NCBI GenBank assembly: GCA_963784195.1
Contig: CAWARA010000022.1
Span: 62,001 to 126,000, forward strand
Length of the DNA: 64,000 nt
Direction of reading: 5' to 3'
Source of the DNA: CAVQAH01 sp963784195
GTDB lineage: Bacteria > Acidobacteriota > Vicinamibacteria > Vicinamibacterales > 2-12-FULL-66-21
The notes beneath the pieces were generated by a model that did no database searches, was not told the DNA's origin, and saw only the letters and a program-made list of their open reading frames with translations. This document shows, one piece after another, positions 1-10,884 of this stretch. A program made the position numbers and the translations under genes. Positions within the stretch are counted from its first letter, which is position 1; each line of letters starts with the position of its first letter.

Positions 1-3000
1 CTGCAGCCCGGAGAAGGACTCATCCAGGTCGTGCGCAAAGCGTTTGGCGAGAAGGGCGCCGTGATTATTACTGGCGGCGACGCCGCCGGGCTCGCACGCG
101 CGCTCGAACAATTGGCTGAGCGCTTTCCACACATCTGGGCTCGCGGCAAGGACCGGACGACGATCGACGACGTCGAGGAGCAGATTCGGCGGTTCGTCTC
201 GAACCGATCGCCGGAAGGGCAGGCGGCTGCCGCCCTGTATGCCATCGATCGCATCGGAAGCGAGCTCGAAGGCAAACAGCTCGAACAGGCGACCGTCTCC
301 GTGCACGTGGACAAGGCGGATCCCGGACTTCGCGACTTCGTGCGGCAGGCAGCAGCAAACCGGCTGAAGGCAGGTCAGATCGAGGTCGTGGTCGACAACC
401 GTGATGTGCAGAAAGCCGGCGCGATCTTCGAGGACGATTTCACGGTCGCGTCCGAGGTGAAGCAGTTCTGGGATGTGTTCGAGGCGCGCGTCTTACCGGC
501 GGTCCGCAAAGGCCGTCCGATAACGATCGAGGCCCGATTGAGCGAGCCACCCGACGTGCGGGAGCGCCTCGCTCGCGAGGCAACCGATAAACTCGTGGCA
601 AGAGGCGCCAGCGCCGAGGGCACGCAGGTCATCGTGCTTTCGGCTTACAAGCAGGGATACAGCTGGCTCCACGATCGGATTCGGCCGCAGCTCGCCGGCA
701 AACCGATCGGCCAGATCACGATTCGATTCGCCGAGATCGGGCCTCCGCCGGAGTGGGCGCAGCAGGCGATGTTCGCGCCGACGCGGTGGCTGCTCGAGCT
801 ATTTCCCATCGACGAAGTGCTGGCAAGAGACCTGAAGATCGAGGTCAACCAGATCACGTTCGAGAAGCGACCCGTGGGTTCGGTTGCCTACGAGGTGGTG
901 GCGACCTCGCCCGGACGGTCGCGAGCTGCTCCGCCAGACCTTCGAGCCGAAGATCGTCGTGCGGCCGTTCTTCGATCGGTTCCCCGACTACGAGCACGTC
1001 AGAGTGACGACCGGATGGCTCTCTGCCGCCGTCGACGGCCGGACCGTCGTCGACGAGCGCGTGATCACCGACCCCGAGCGCTTCTGGGATCACTATCAGT
1101 CGAAGATCCTTCCGCGGATGTACGACTACGTGATGGCGCTCGGAGAGGGCAAGCCCGAGCCCGCGGATGCGCCGTACTTCGGCGAGCTGACCGTCGACCT
1201 GACGTTGAGCGAGCCGGATTATCAGATCGGCGTCGACAAAGAGCAGATTGCGTCGATGGAGGCGCTACACGAGGAGATCTATTTCAACACGCTTCACTTC
1301 TTCGACGTCCTGGGGCGCAATTCGCGCGGCGCGGGTCTCGACTATCCAGGCCGTGTGATTCCGATCGTCCGGCCGAAAGCCGACGGCCAGGCCGGTCGCG
1401 CGAAGATCACCTTTACCGGATATCGATCGATACGGCCGGCCGTCGTCGTCACCTACCGCGAGTCAGGCGGCGCGACCGGGAAGATTCGGCGCGATATCCG
1501 GCGCGTCGCGGTCGAGCGTCCGTCGGCCCTGGCTGCGCTGGTGCGCACCGGACGGCCCGGCGTCGAGCGGCTCGACGTTCGCGTCAAGGTGGACATGGAG
1601 CGCGATTCGCGTGAAGAGCTCATCAAGCGGACGCGGACGGACCGTGTCGACGAGCAAATCCTCTCAGCCGAGCAGGTGACGGCGATGTTCGCCAATCTCG
1701 ACCGGCTGCGCGCCGCCGGTCTCTATGCGGACAAGCTGGCGTTCCACGATCTGGGCGTCATACGCGTGACCGCCGCGTGGGAGCACGACGCCAACCCGAA
1801 AGCGGAAACGTCCGCCGCGCTGGCGGCCAACGGCCGTCCGAAGCCCTGGCCGGATATTCGCGCGTTGTTGCCTGCCGGCTATCAAGTCACTCGGGCGGCG
1901 AGCTGGTGCAATGGGACACGCCAATCCCGCCGCCGGAAGCGTACGAGATCCTCGCCAAGATGTCCTCGTTCCCGGAGGCCACCGTTTACAAGGTTGGCGA
2001 GAGCTATCTCGGTAAAGACGTCTGGGCGATGGACCTCATGCCGCCGATGGCGGCATCGCACCGCTCGCAGATGAAGCTGACCACGATGAAGCCGACCGTG
2101 GTCTACTCGGCGCGGCAGCACGCCAACGAAGTCTCGTCGACCAGCCACGTGCTGAAACTGGCGGAGAAGCTGCTGACCGACGCAGCGTTCAAGGCGAAGC
2201 TGCAGAAGGTCAACGTGGTGATTCATCCGATCACCAATGCCGACGGCGCGCAGCTTGCGTACGATCTGTACAAGATCACGCCGAACCACATGTTGCATGC
2301 CGGCTATCTGGGCTCGCTCGGCGTGGACATGACGTCGGCGCAATGGGACAGCGATGGGATTTATCCGGAGAGCCGGATACGGCCCGACATCTGGCGAACC
2401 TGGCTGCCCGATATCTTCCTCAATCCGCACGGATATCCGTCGCACGAGTGGGTTCAGCTGTTCTCCGAGTATGCGGGGTGGGTCCGCAATCGAGCCACCG
2501 AATCGCGCGACTGGTGGGGGATGCGCGGCTGGTTCATCCCCGGGCTTCGGCTATCTCGACGATCCGAAGTTCCCGCGACACAAGTCAGCGGCTTTCGAGA
2601 TTCGTGAGCGAATTACCAGGAATATCAACGCCGCGCCGCAGGTTCGCGAGCTCAATGCCCGCGCCTACGATCGCTATCGCCGATACGGGTTCGCGCACGA
2701 CACCGAGAACTTCAAGATGGACATGACCAACGACGTCCTGATCTACACCGCGCTCAAAGGGTCGAAGGCGAGTGCGCAGGCTGGAGATTTCCTGCAGCGG
2801 CAGCCGAAGATTACGATCTGGACGGGTGGCACCGAAGCGCCAGACGAGACCGCGCATGGAGACTGGATGAAGCTGGTCGCGACGGCCGGGCTGCAATGGG
2901 ACACGGCGATCCTCGACTATCTCGTCGAGGGGAAGCACCGCGTCGAGCGCAAGGGTGAAACGTTCTTCGGAGGCGCCGCCATGAGCCTGGATCGGCCGCG

Positions 3001-3058
3001 ACCGCCGAAGCCTGACGATCAGAAGTCTCGTGACATCACGGAAGGGCAGGACCGCTGA
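1..3058 (+). CDS. M14-family zinc carboxypeptidase, 5' partial, frame broken
   Basis: A large metallopeptidase enters from the left edge; the frame is open from base 1, so the start is missing. The M14 zinc site is visible: the H-x-x-E motif in RQHANEVSS (about 2116-2142), the NADG segment (about 2236-2247), and a third His in NPHGYPSHEW (about 2430-2459). A long N-terminal region of more than 600 residues precedes the peptidase domain and was not assigned. The coding frame changes three times, near 910, 1890 and 2539; the first and third sit in short G/C runs where removing one base restores a continuous protein. The stop overlaps the next start (TGATG), suggesting coupling to pxpA. The peptidase call is firm; the N-terminal role and substrate are unknown. 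Confidence 0.8.
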
Positions 3059-3842
3059 TGGCGGATCGCGTCGATCTGAACAGCGATATGGGGGAATCGT
3101 TCGGTGCCTGGAAAATGGGCGCGGACCGGGAAGTGCTGGCCAGCGTGTCGTCGGCGAACGTCGCGTGCGGCTTTCATGGCGGCGATCCGGCCGTGATGCG
3201 CGAGACGGTCCGGCTGGCGCGCGACGCCAACGTCGCCGTCGGTGCCCATCCCGGACTTCCCGACCTCATCGGCTTCGGGCGGCGGGACATGCGCGTGACG
3301 CCCGAGGAGGTCGAAAACATGACGATCTATCAGATCGGTGCGCTCGCTGCGATCGCTGCGGCGGAGGGCGTGCGCCTGCGGCACGTGAAGGCGCATGGCG
3401 CGCTCTACAACATGGCGGCTCGCGACGCGTCGCTCGCCGCGGCGATCGCGCGCGCCATCGCGGCGGTCGATCGTTCGCTCGTCATGTTCGGGCTGGCCGG
3501 CTCGCACATGCTGCAGATCGGCAGAGACCACGGCCTTCAGGTCGCGTCCGAAGCGTTCGCCGATCGCGCGTACGAACCGGATGGATCGCTGACGCCACGG
3601 ACGCGTCAGGGTGCCGTCATCCACGATCCGGATCTCGTCGTGCGGCGTGCGGTGAAGATGGTGCAGCAGGGCAAGGTGACCGCGGTCGACGGCAGCGAAA
3701 TCTCGCTGCAGGTCGACACGCTCTGCACGCACGGGGACACACCCGGTGCGCACGGCCTCGTCCGGCGTCTGCGTGAAGGCCTGCAGCATCAAGGCATCGC
3801 CATCGCGCCACCGGCGGCATTCGCGAGGACGTCCGCGCATGA
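3058..3842 (+). CDS. pxpA: 5-oxoprolinase subunit A (LamB/YcsF family)
   Basis: LamB/YcsF family protein, a subunit of ATP-dependent 5-oxoprolinase, which opens 5-oxoproline to glutamate. Family signatures are clear: VDLNSDMGESFG at the N-terminus, NVACGFHGGDP, VGAHPGLPD, VKAHGALYNM and the C-terminal LCTHGDTPGA. The frame running past about 3810 continues as an Arg-rich tail that merely overlaps the start of hyuA. Moving one frame at about 3810 gives a natural end (TGGIREDVRA, stop 3840-3842) overlapping the hyuA ATG by 4 bases, so one base is probably missing there. Length of about 260 residues fits the family. It is first in a coupled cluster with hyuA, hyuB and a transporter. Confidence 0.9.
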
Positions 3843-5857
3843 CCCGGATCGGCGTCGATACCGGAGGCACGTTCACCGACCTCGTGCGGCTCGCCGCCGA
3901 CGGTCTGACCGTCCACAAGGTCCGTTCAACTCCCGACGACCCGGCTCGGGCCATCCTCCTCGGCATCGAGGAGCTCGCGGAAGGGTCCGAGGATTTTGAC
4001 GTGGTGCACGGCTCGACGGTCGCGACCAACGCCGTGCTCGAGCGCAAGGGCGCGCGCGTCGCCCTCATCGCCACGGCGGGTTTCGAGGACGTCTTGCGGA
4101 TCGGCCGTCAGACACGCGATCAGCTCTACAACCTGATGGTCGAGGAGCGGCGGCCGCTGGTTGAGGCCGGCTTCACGTTTGCTGTGGCCGAACGCATGAC
4201 CGCGGACGGGACGGTCCTGGTGCCCCTGGATCGCGACGCCGTCGATGACCTCGCCAGGCGACTGCGGGACGCAGGCGCCACTGCTGTGGCTGTCTGCTTC
4301 CTTCACGCCTATCGCAACGACGCGCACGAGGAGGCGGCGCTCGAGATCCTCGAACGGCATGGCCTCGCGGTCTCCGCATCGCATCGAGTGCTCCGCGAGT
4401 ATCGCGAGTTCGAGCGCTGGAGCACGACCGTCGTCAACGCGTACGTCACACCGCTCATGGCGCGGTATCTCTCCGTGCTGGAGCAGAGGCTGGGCACGCG
4501 CAGGCTGAGCGTGATGCAGTCCAACGGAGGCTCGATCGCTGCAGCCACGGCGAGGGCCGCCGCTGTTCGGACGATTCTTTCGGGCCCGGCCGCAGGTGTG
4601 GTCGGCGCTCGGGCGGTGGCCGAGCGCGCCGGCTACGAGCGAATCATTACGTTCGACATGGGTGGCACGTCGACCGACGTGAGCCTCGTCGACGGCGAGA
4701 TCGGGATGACCACCGAGTCGTTCGTCGGCGGCTACCCGGTGCGGCTGCCGATCATCGACATTCACACCGTCGGTGCCGGCGGCGGCTCGATCGCCTACGT
4801 CGATTCGGGCGGCGCGCTGCGCGTCGGTCCGCGCAGTGCCGGCGCCGATCCAGGTCCCGTCTGCTACGGCCGCGGAACCGAACCGACGGTCAGCGACGCA
4901 AACCTGCTGCTGGGGCGCCTCGAGGCCTCCATACTTCCTCGGCGGCCGGATGAAGCTCGACGTCGAGCGGGCGCGGATCGCCGTGCGCGAGCTCGCCAGC
5001 CAGCTGGGAATGGAGGAGATGGCACTGGCCGAAGGCATCATCCGAGTGGCCAACTCCAACATGGAGCGGGCCATTCGCGTCGTGTCGGTGCAGCGCGGGT
5101 TCGATCCCCGGGAGTTTGCACTGCTGGCTTTCGGCGGCGCCGGCGGCATGCACGCGTGCGAGATCGCGGCCACCCTGGAGATCAGCCACCGTGATCGTGC
5201 CCCGATACGCCGGTGTGTTGTCGGCGCTTGGGATGCTGCTGGCGGACGTCACCAAAGACTATTCCGCGACGGTCCTTTGCCGCGACGACCAGGAGACACT
5301 CGAGAATCTCGGCGCACTGTTCGAGCCGCTGCTCCGCAAAGCGGAGTCGGATCTGTCAGCGGAAGGATTCGCTGCGGATGCGATTCAGCTGGATCGTGCC
5401 GCCGACGTTCGTTACGTCGGCCAGTCGTACGAGATTACTGTTCCATTCTCGCCACGCTTTCGCTGAAGAGTTCGATCGTCAGCATGCGCGGTTGTACGGC
5501 TACGCCAATCCACGGCGCGTCGCCGAGATCGTCAACATTCGAGTGAGGGCCATCGGTGTAACGCAAAAACCGCATCTGCCGCGATCCCGGATCGACCAGT
5601 CCAGGGACGCAGTTCCCCTGCACGTCGCCGGCGTCCGTTTCGATGGCCGCGTGCTGCCGAGCGAGTTCTACCGCTGGGAGGAACTGGCGCCGGGCACCGT
5701 CGCCGCAGGCCCGGCCGTCATCGTCGGCGGTCAGGCTACGACGGTGGTGCCGCCTGGCTTCAGTTTCCGCATCGACGAGTTCGGAAATCTCGTGGCCGTC
5801 CGGCCGGCGCGCCGTCATGTCCGGCGCTCCGCGAGTGCCGAGGCGGCGGTCTCGTGA
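3839..5857 (+). CDS. hyuA: Hydantoinase/5-oxoprolinase subunit HyuA, frame broken
   Basis: HyuA-type ATP-dependent amidohydrolase subunit acting on hydantoins or 5-oxoproline. The N-terminal phosphate-binding motif GVDTGGTFTDLV opens the protein; the second nucleotide motif FDMGGTSTDVS lies at about 4654-4686, and GGAGGMHACE at about 5134-5163. Three frame changes, near 4930, 5190 and 5447, split one family-length protein of about 670 residues; each joint restores family sequence (SYFLGGRMKLD, EIATVIVPRYAG, VPFRHAFAEEFD). Read as indels, the gene is complete. The start ATG overlaps the end of pxpA and the stop overlaps the GTG start of hyuB by 4 bases, so the subunits are probably made in equal amounts. 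Confidence 0.85.
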
Positions 5858-7449
5858 GCGCGCGCGCCATCAATTCCATCGAGTTCGAAGTGTTCAAGAA
5901 CCTCTTCGTCTCGGTTGCCGAAGAGATGGGCGTGACGTTGTGCCGCACCGGATTCTCTCCGAACATCAAGGAGCGTCTCGACTATTCCTGCGCCGTTTAC
6001 GATCGCCGTGGCCGCACGATTGCCCAGGGCGATCACATGCCGGTGCATCTCGGCGCCATGCCGCTCTCGGTGCAGGCGGCAATCGAGCACGGTCCCCTCG
6101 AGCCCGGCGACATCGTCGTGCTCAACGATCCTTTCCGCGGCGGGACGCATCTGCCGGACATCACGCTGGTCTCGCCGGTGTTCATCTCCGGACGCGGGCG
6201 GCGCGGCGAGCCCGCGTTCTACGTGGCCAATCGCGCGCATCACTCCGACGTCGGTGGTATGACGCCAGGGTCGATGCCGTTGGCGCGCGAAGTCTTTCAG
6301 GAGGGACTGATCATTCCGCCTGTGAAGCTCGCGCGCCGCGGCGAGATCGTTCCGGATGTGATGGCGCTGATCCTTGCCAACGTGAGAACCCCGGAAGAAC
6401 GCGAAGGCGACATCACCGCGCAGATCGCCGCCAACCGCGTCGGCGAGGCCCGGCTACGTGAGATCGTGGCGAAATACGGTCTGAAGCGCGTCGAACTCAG
6501 CTCGGCGGCGCTGCAGGACTACAGCGAGCGCATTCTGCGGGCGACGATCGCGCAGATTCCCGACGGCGAGTACTCGTTCGAAGATCGGCTCGACGGCGAC
6601 GGCTTCGGCAGTGGCGAGCTCACGATTCGGCTCACGTTGCGCGTGTTGGGCGATTCGGCAGAGGCTGACTTTTCTGCCAGCGATCCGCAGACCACAGGAG
6701 GCGTCAACGCGAATTTCGCCATGACCCTTTCGGCGACGCTCTACGCCTTCCGTTGTCTCGTCGAAGACGACGTGCTCTACAACGCCGGCATTGCCCGGCC
6801 GGTTACGGTGGTCGCACCACCAGGCACGATCGTGAACGCCATGAGGCCGGCAGCCGTGGCTGGCGGGAACGTCGAGACATCACAGCGCATTACCGACGTC
6901 ATCCTCGGCGCGCTCGCGCGCGCGCTTCCGGGCCGCATCCCCGCAGCGAGCCAGGGCACCATGAACAACGTGACACTTGGCGGCACGGACCCGCGCACGG
7001 GGCGTCCGTTCGCGTACTACGAAACGATCGGCGGCGGGATGGGAGCGCGCCCTGGGCTCGACGGGATCAGCGGCGTACATACACACATGAGCAACACGCG
7101 TAACACGCCGGTGGAGGCGATCGAGCACTACCTGCCGGTCCGCATCGTGCGGTACGGTTTACGCCCGGGGAGCGGCGGCGCTGGCCGGTATCGCGGTGGT
7201 GACGGTATCGTTCGTGAGTACGAGATGCTGGCGGACACTGCGGTGACCGTTATTTCCGAGCGCCGCCGGACGGCGCCTTACGGCGCCCAGGGCGGCCGCG
7301 ACGGAACCCGCGGCCGCAACATCGTCGTTCGACAAGGAGTCGAAGAGGTGACCGACGGTAAGGTGTGGCTCGACCTCAAGGTTGGCGACCGGCTCCGTAT
7401 CGAATCGCCCGGCGGCGGCGGCTTTGGATCGCCAGAGGTTGACGGATGA
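5854..7449 (+). CDS. hyuB: Hydantoinase/5-oxoprolinase subunit HyuB
   Basis: Intact 531-residue HyuB-family subunit, the partner of HyuA in hydantoin or 5-oxoproline hydrolysis. Recognisable segments are the N-terminal EVFKNLFVSVAEEMG, SPNIKERLDYSCA, VLNDPFRGGTHLPDI, the HHSDVGGMTPGSMP motif, and GGGMGARPGLDGISG near the C-terminus, followed by the PVEAIEH and RYRGGDGIVREYE segments. The GTG start at 5854 shares 4 bases with the end of hyuA; the stop overlaps the ATG of the MFS gene. Unlike hyuA, this gene has no frame break. The exact substrate cannot be read from sequence, but linkage to pxpA favours 5-oxoproline. Confidence 0.92.
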   Translation: MSARAINSIEFEVFKNLFVSVAEEMGVTLCRTGFSPNIKERLDYSCAVYDRRGRTIAQGDHMPVHLGAMPLSVQAAIEHGPLEPGDIVVLNDPFRGGTHLPDITLVSPVFISGRGRRGEPAFYVANRAHHSDVGGMTPGSMPLAREVFQEGLIIPPVKLARRGEIVPDVMALILANVRTPEEREGDITAQIAANRVGEARLREIVAKYGLKRVELSSAALQDYSERILRATIAQIPDGEYSFEDRLDGDGFGSGELTIRLTLRVLGDSAEADFSASDPQTTGGVNANFAMTLSATLYAFRCLVEDDVLYNAGIARPVTVVAPPGTIVNAMRPAAVAGGNVETSQRITDVILGALARALPGRIPAASQGTMNNVTLGGTDPRTGRPFAYYETIGGGMGARPGLDGISGVHTHMSNTRNTPVEAIEHYLPVRIVRYGLRPGSGGAGRYRGGDGIVREYEMLADTAVTVISERRRTAPYGAQGGRDGTRGRNIVVRQGVEEVTDGKVWLDLKVGDRLRIESPGGGGFGSPEVDG

Positions 7450-8708
7450 GCACGCTGACCGTAACAGCGACCAGCGGCGGCCTTTTCGGCTGGTGGCGTG
7501 CCGGCTCGCCCGAGGCGCATCGTGCGCTGATCGCCGCCGGCCTCGGTTGGATGCTCGACGCGTTCGACGTGATGCTGTACGCCCTGGTGCTCGCGTCGCT
7601 GATGTCCGATTTGAACATCGCCAAGGACATCGGCGGACTTCTCGGCTCGGTCACCCTCGTCGCGTCCGCGGTCGGCGGCATGGTCTTCGGCGTCATTGCC
7701 GATCGGTTCGGACGGACGCGCGCGCTGATGGGCAGCATCCTCATCTACTCGGTGTTCACCGCCGCCTGCGGTTTCGCGCAGAACGTCTGGCAGCTCGCCG
7801 TGTTCCGCATCCTGCTCGGGATCGGGATGGGTGGCGAATGGGCGAGTGGTGCTGCGCTCGTGTCTGAAACGTGGCCGGCCGAGCACCGCGGCAAAGCGCT
7901 TGGCTTCATGCAGAGCGCCTGGGCCATCGGTTACGCCGCCGCGGCTGTCGTGACATGGATCGTCATGCCGATGTGGGGCTGGCGCGCGGTGTTCTTCGTC
8001 GGCGTGCTGCCGGCGTTCTTCACGATCTGGGTGCGGCGCGCGGTCAAGGAACCGGAGTTGTGGCGGCGCGCAAAGACGTCGGCGCAGGAGGGTCGGTCCA
8101 TAAGCCTTGCCGACATCTTCCGTGGATCGTTGCTTCCGTTGACGGTGGCCGTGACGTTGATGAACGCCTGCACGATGTTCGCGTGGTGGGGGTTCAACCT
8201 GTGGATTCCGGCGTATCTGTCGCTGCCCGTCGCGGCCGGCGGCGTCGGCCTGAGCACGGCCGCCATGTCCGGGTTCATCATCGCCATGCAGATCGGCATG
8301 TGGTTCGGCTACGTGACGTTCGGCTTCGTCAGCGACGCGCTCGGCCGGCGGCGGACGTATCTGATCTATCTGTGCGTTGCGGCGGTCCTCATCTTTGCCT
8401 ACGGCAAGACGACGAATACGACAGCACTCCTGTTGCTGGGGCCGTTCGTAGCGTTTTTCGGGACCGGGTACTTCAGCGGCTTCGGCGCGGTGACGGCTGA
8501 AATCTACCCGACCGCCATCCGCGCTACCGCTCAGGGATTCACCTACAACATCGGCCGCGTGGCGAGCGCCATCGCGCCGTTTGCCGTTGGCAGCCTGGCA
8601 CAGACCCAGGGCTTCGGCGTTGCACTCTCGCTGGCCTCTGTCGCGTTCCTTCTGGCGGCCGTGGCCTGGATCTGGATCCCGGAGACGCGCGGCCGGGCGC
8701 TTGCTTGA
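7446..8708 (+). CDS. MFS transporter, probable uptake partner of the pxpA-hyuAB cluster
   Basis: 420-residue major facilitator superfamily protein with about twelve hydrophobic segments. The signature between TM2 and TM3 is present (GVIADRFGRTRAL), as are the TM4 region GIGMGGEWASGAALVSE and a second-half motif FVSDALGRRRTY. The sequence resembles the aromatic acid/sialic acid:proton symporter branch, where MGGEWASG is common. The ATG overlaps the hyuB stop by 4 bases, so it is the last gene of the coupled cluster, and I infer import of the amidohydrolase substrate. Only the family, not the substrate, is supported by sequence. It ends just before an inverted repeat that may stop transcription. 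Confidence 0.88.
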   Translation: MSTLTVTATSGGLFGWWRAGSPEAHRALIAAGLGWMLDAFDVMLYALVLASLMSDLNIAKDIGGLLGSVTLVASAVGGMVFGVIADRFGRTRALMGSILIYSVFTAACGFAQNVWQLAVFRILLGIGMGGEWASGAALVSETWPAEHRGKALGFMQSAWAIGYAAAAVVTWIVMPMWGWRAVFFVGVLPAFFTIWVRRAVKEPELWRRAKTSAQEGRSISLADIFRGSLLPLTVAVTLMNACTMFAWWGFNLWIPAYLSLPVAAGGVGLSTAAMSGFIIAMQIGMWFGYVTFGFVSDALGRRRTYLIYLCVAAVLIFAYGKTTNTTALLLLGPFVAFFGTGYFSGFGAVTAEIYPTAIRATAQGFTYNIGRVASAIAPFAVGSLAQTQGFGVALSLASVAFLLAAVAWIWIPETRGRALA

Positions 8709-8720
8709 GCAGAGAAAGAT

Positions 8721-8810
8721 GCCGTAGTCCGTGGTCCGTAGTTCGTGTCTCGCCGAAGGTCATTGCCTAGTCGATCGACGAGACACGGACCACGAACCAC
8801 GGACTACGGA
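8721..8810. repeat. Intergenic inverted repeat, family A (CCGTAG...GTCTCG arms)
   Basis: Two arms of about 31 bases (8722-8752 and 8779-8809) are near-perfect reverse complements. Each starts with CCGTAGTCCGTGGT on its outer edge and ends in GTGTCTCG at the loop side. The arms are built from shuffled 7-base words such as gtccgtg, gttcgtg and gtagttc. The same design returns at 33800-33908, 38750-38813, 46040-46135 and, as one arm, 55308-55345. It could act as a transcription stop after the MFS gene. Confidence 0.8.
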
Positions 8811-8849
8811 ACGCGCCACCCCTGATAGAATCCACCCCCGGAGGCAACG

Positions 8850-10884
8850 ATGGTTCGTGCACTACGAGCGTCGCTGATCGCGGTCGTCTGTCTCGTCAGC
8901 GCTGTCGCTGCTCAACCGCGCAGCGGGTTGCAGTCACAGGATCTCTACAAGCTGCAATCGGTGAGTGACGTTCACGCTTCGCCCGACGGCCGGCAGGTCG
9001 TCTACAGCGTGCAGAGCAGCGACCGGCCCGGACGGCCCTATTCACGGTTGTGGATCATGGACGTCGAGAGCCGCGCGGCACGCCGCATCGGTCCGGACAG
9101 TGCCTCCGGCCCCGTGTGGTCGCCTGACGGCAGCCTGATCGCGTTCACAGGGCGCGAAGGCGAGCAGAGCGGTCTGATGGTGATCAAGCCCGATGGCTCG
9201 GGCGAGACGTTCCTCGCGCCGATCGGCGGCACGAACCACCCGTTGCCCTCCTCAGGCGACCGGCTGACATGGTCGCCCGACGGCCGTCAGATCGCGTTCA
9301 TCTCTGCCACTGAAGGTCCCGAGGCCGACGCCAACGGCGACCCGATGGTCATCACGCGCTATCTCTACAAGCCAACCGCGTCCGAAGGCCTCACCCGATT
9401 CAACGACAACCGCCGGCTGCACATCTTCGCCGTCGAGATCGCAACCAAGAAGGTCCGTCAGCTGACGACCGGCAACTACTATGAGCATTCGCTCGACTGG
9501 TCGCCAAAAGGGGAAGAGATTCTCTTCGTCTCGAACCGGGGACCCGATCCGGATCGCTTCTTCAACTACGACATCTTCGCGCTGAAGGTCTCGGATGGCG
9601 CCATTCGCAAATTGAGCGACACGAAGAGCGCCGAGTATCGCCCGAAGTGGTCTCCCGACAGCCGATCGATTGCCTTCCAGGCCACCACACGCCCTCTCAC
9701 CTCTTCGGAGACGACGATGGAGGATACGCACGTGTGGGTGATGAATGCCGACGGAAGCGGACGGCGTGAGTTGTGCCGCGTCGACAATCGTCAGGGAGCG
9801 CCCGAATGGTCGCGAGACGGGCAGGCGGTGTATCTGACGATCCAGGAGCGAGGCAGCACGCGTCTGTACCGTCAGGGTCTGACCGGCGACGCACAGCTGA
9901 TCACGCCTGACATCGGATCGGTGGGCACGTGGTCGCTTGCGGGCCAGGATCGCGTTGCCTACGCGATGACGAAGCCGGGCGGACCGTCTGAGCTGTTCAT
10001 CAAGCCGATCGGCTCGCAGACCAGCTCGATTCAGCAGCTCACATCGCACAACAAGGAGATCCTGGCGGGCCGCGCTGTCGCACCCGTTCAGGCAGCTTTC
10101 GTTCAAGAGCTTCGACGGTACTGACGTCGAGGCGTTCCTGACGGAGCCGCTCGGTCTCGCAGCGAATGCGAAGTATCCGTTGATCGTGATGATTCACGGC
10201 GGACCGCATGGCCAGCAGGGTCCTGCGTTCAACAGCAAAGCCCAGGTATATGCTGCACAGGGCTTCGCCACCCTGATGGTGAACTACCGTGGCTCAACGG
10301 GTTACGGTCAGAAGTTTGCCGACGCCATCTTCAAGGATCAGAACGGCGGCGAGGCCAAGGACGTGGTGGCCGGGGTGGATGCCGCGGTGTCCAAGTACGC
10401 ATGGATCGATCGCGACCGTCTGGGGATCGAGGGGGGCAGTTACGGCGGACAGCTCACCAACTGGATCATCACGCAGACCGATCGATTCAAGGCAGCCGTG
10501 CCGGCAGCGGGTATCTCGAACCTGGTGAGTTTCAACTACATGGCGTACTACCACGACTACCTCGCGGTAGAGTTCGGATCGTTTCCGCACGAGAACGGCC
10601 TGATGGACCTGCTCTGGGAGCGATCGCCGATTCGATACGTTCACAAGGTCAAGACGCCGGTGATGTTCGTGCACGGCGAGAACGACAACGACGTACCGAT
10701 CGCCGAAGCGGAGCAGTATTACATCGCGCTCAGGGACGCCGGTGTGAAGAGCATCATGGTGCGCTACCCGCGCGAGGGTCACGGTGTCCGCGAGACGAAA
10801 CACGTCATCGACGTCATCGATCGCAGCATTCAGTGGTATCGCGAACACTTCACGGGTCCGGCGACTTCGTCAGCCGCTCGTTGA
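8850..10884 (+). CDS. S9-family prolyl oligopeptidase-like peptidase, secreted, one frame break
   Basis: Serine peptidase of the S9 (acylaminoacyl/dipeptidyl peptidase) type. A GGAGG ribosome site lies just before the ATG and a signal peptide (SLIAVVCLVSAVAAQ) begins the protein. The first about 400 residues form TolB/WD-like propeller repeats (WSPDGSLIAF, WSPDGRQIAF, WSPDSRSIAF). The C-terminal hydrolase domain carries the oxyanion segment MIHGGPHGQQG, the nucleophile motif GGSYGG (about 10434-10451), the Asp in NDNDVP and the His in EGHGVRE. The frame moves by one base near 10098; joining gives one protein of about 677 residues, normal for the family. It probably digests peptides in the periplasm or outside the cell. 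Confidence 0.88.

Noticed and set aside
3843..3999. Arg-rich C-terminal extension of PxpA
   Set aside because: It is an out-of-frame reading of the hyuA start; family proteins end near 3842 after frame correction.
9252..10106. Minus-strand open frame inside the S9 peptidase gene
   Set aside because: Shadow of a well-supported gene, Arg- and His-rich with no recognisable domain.
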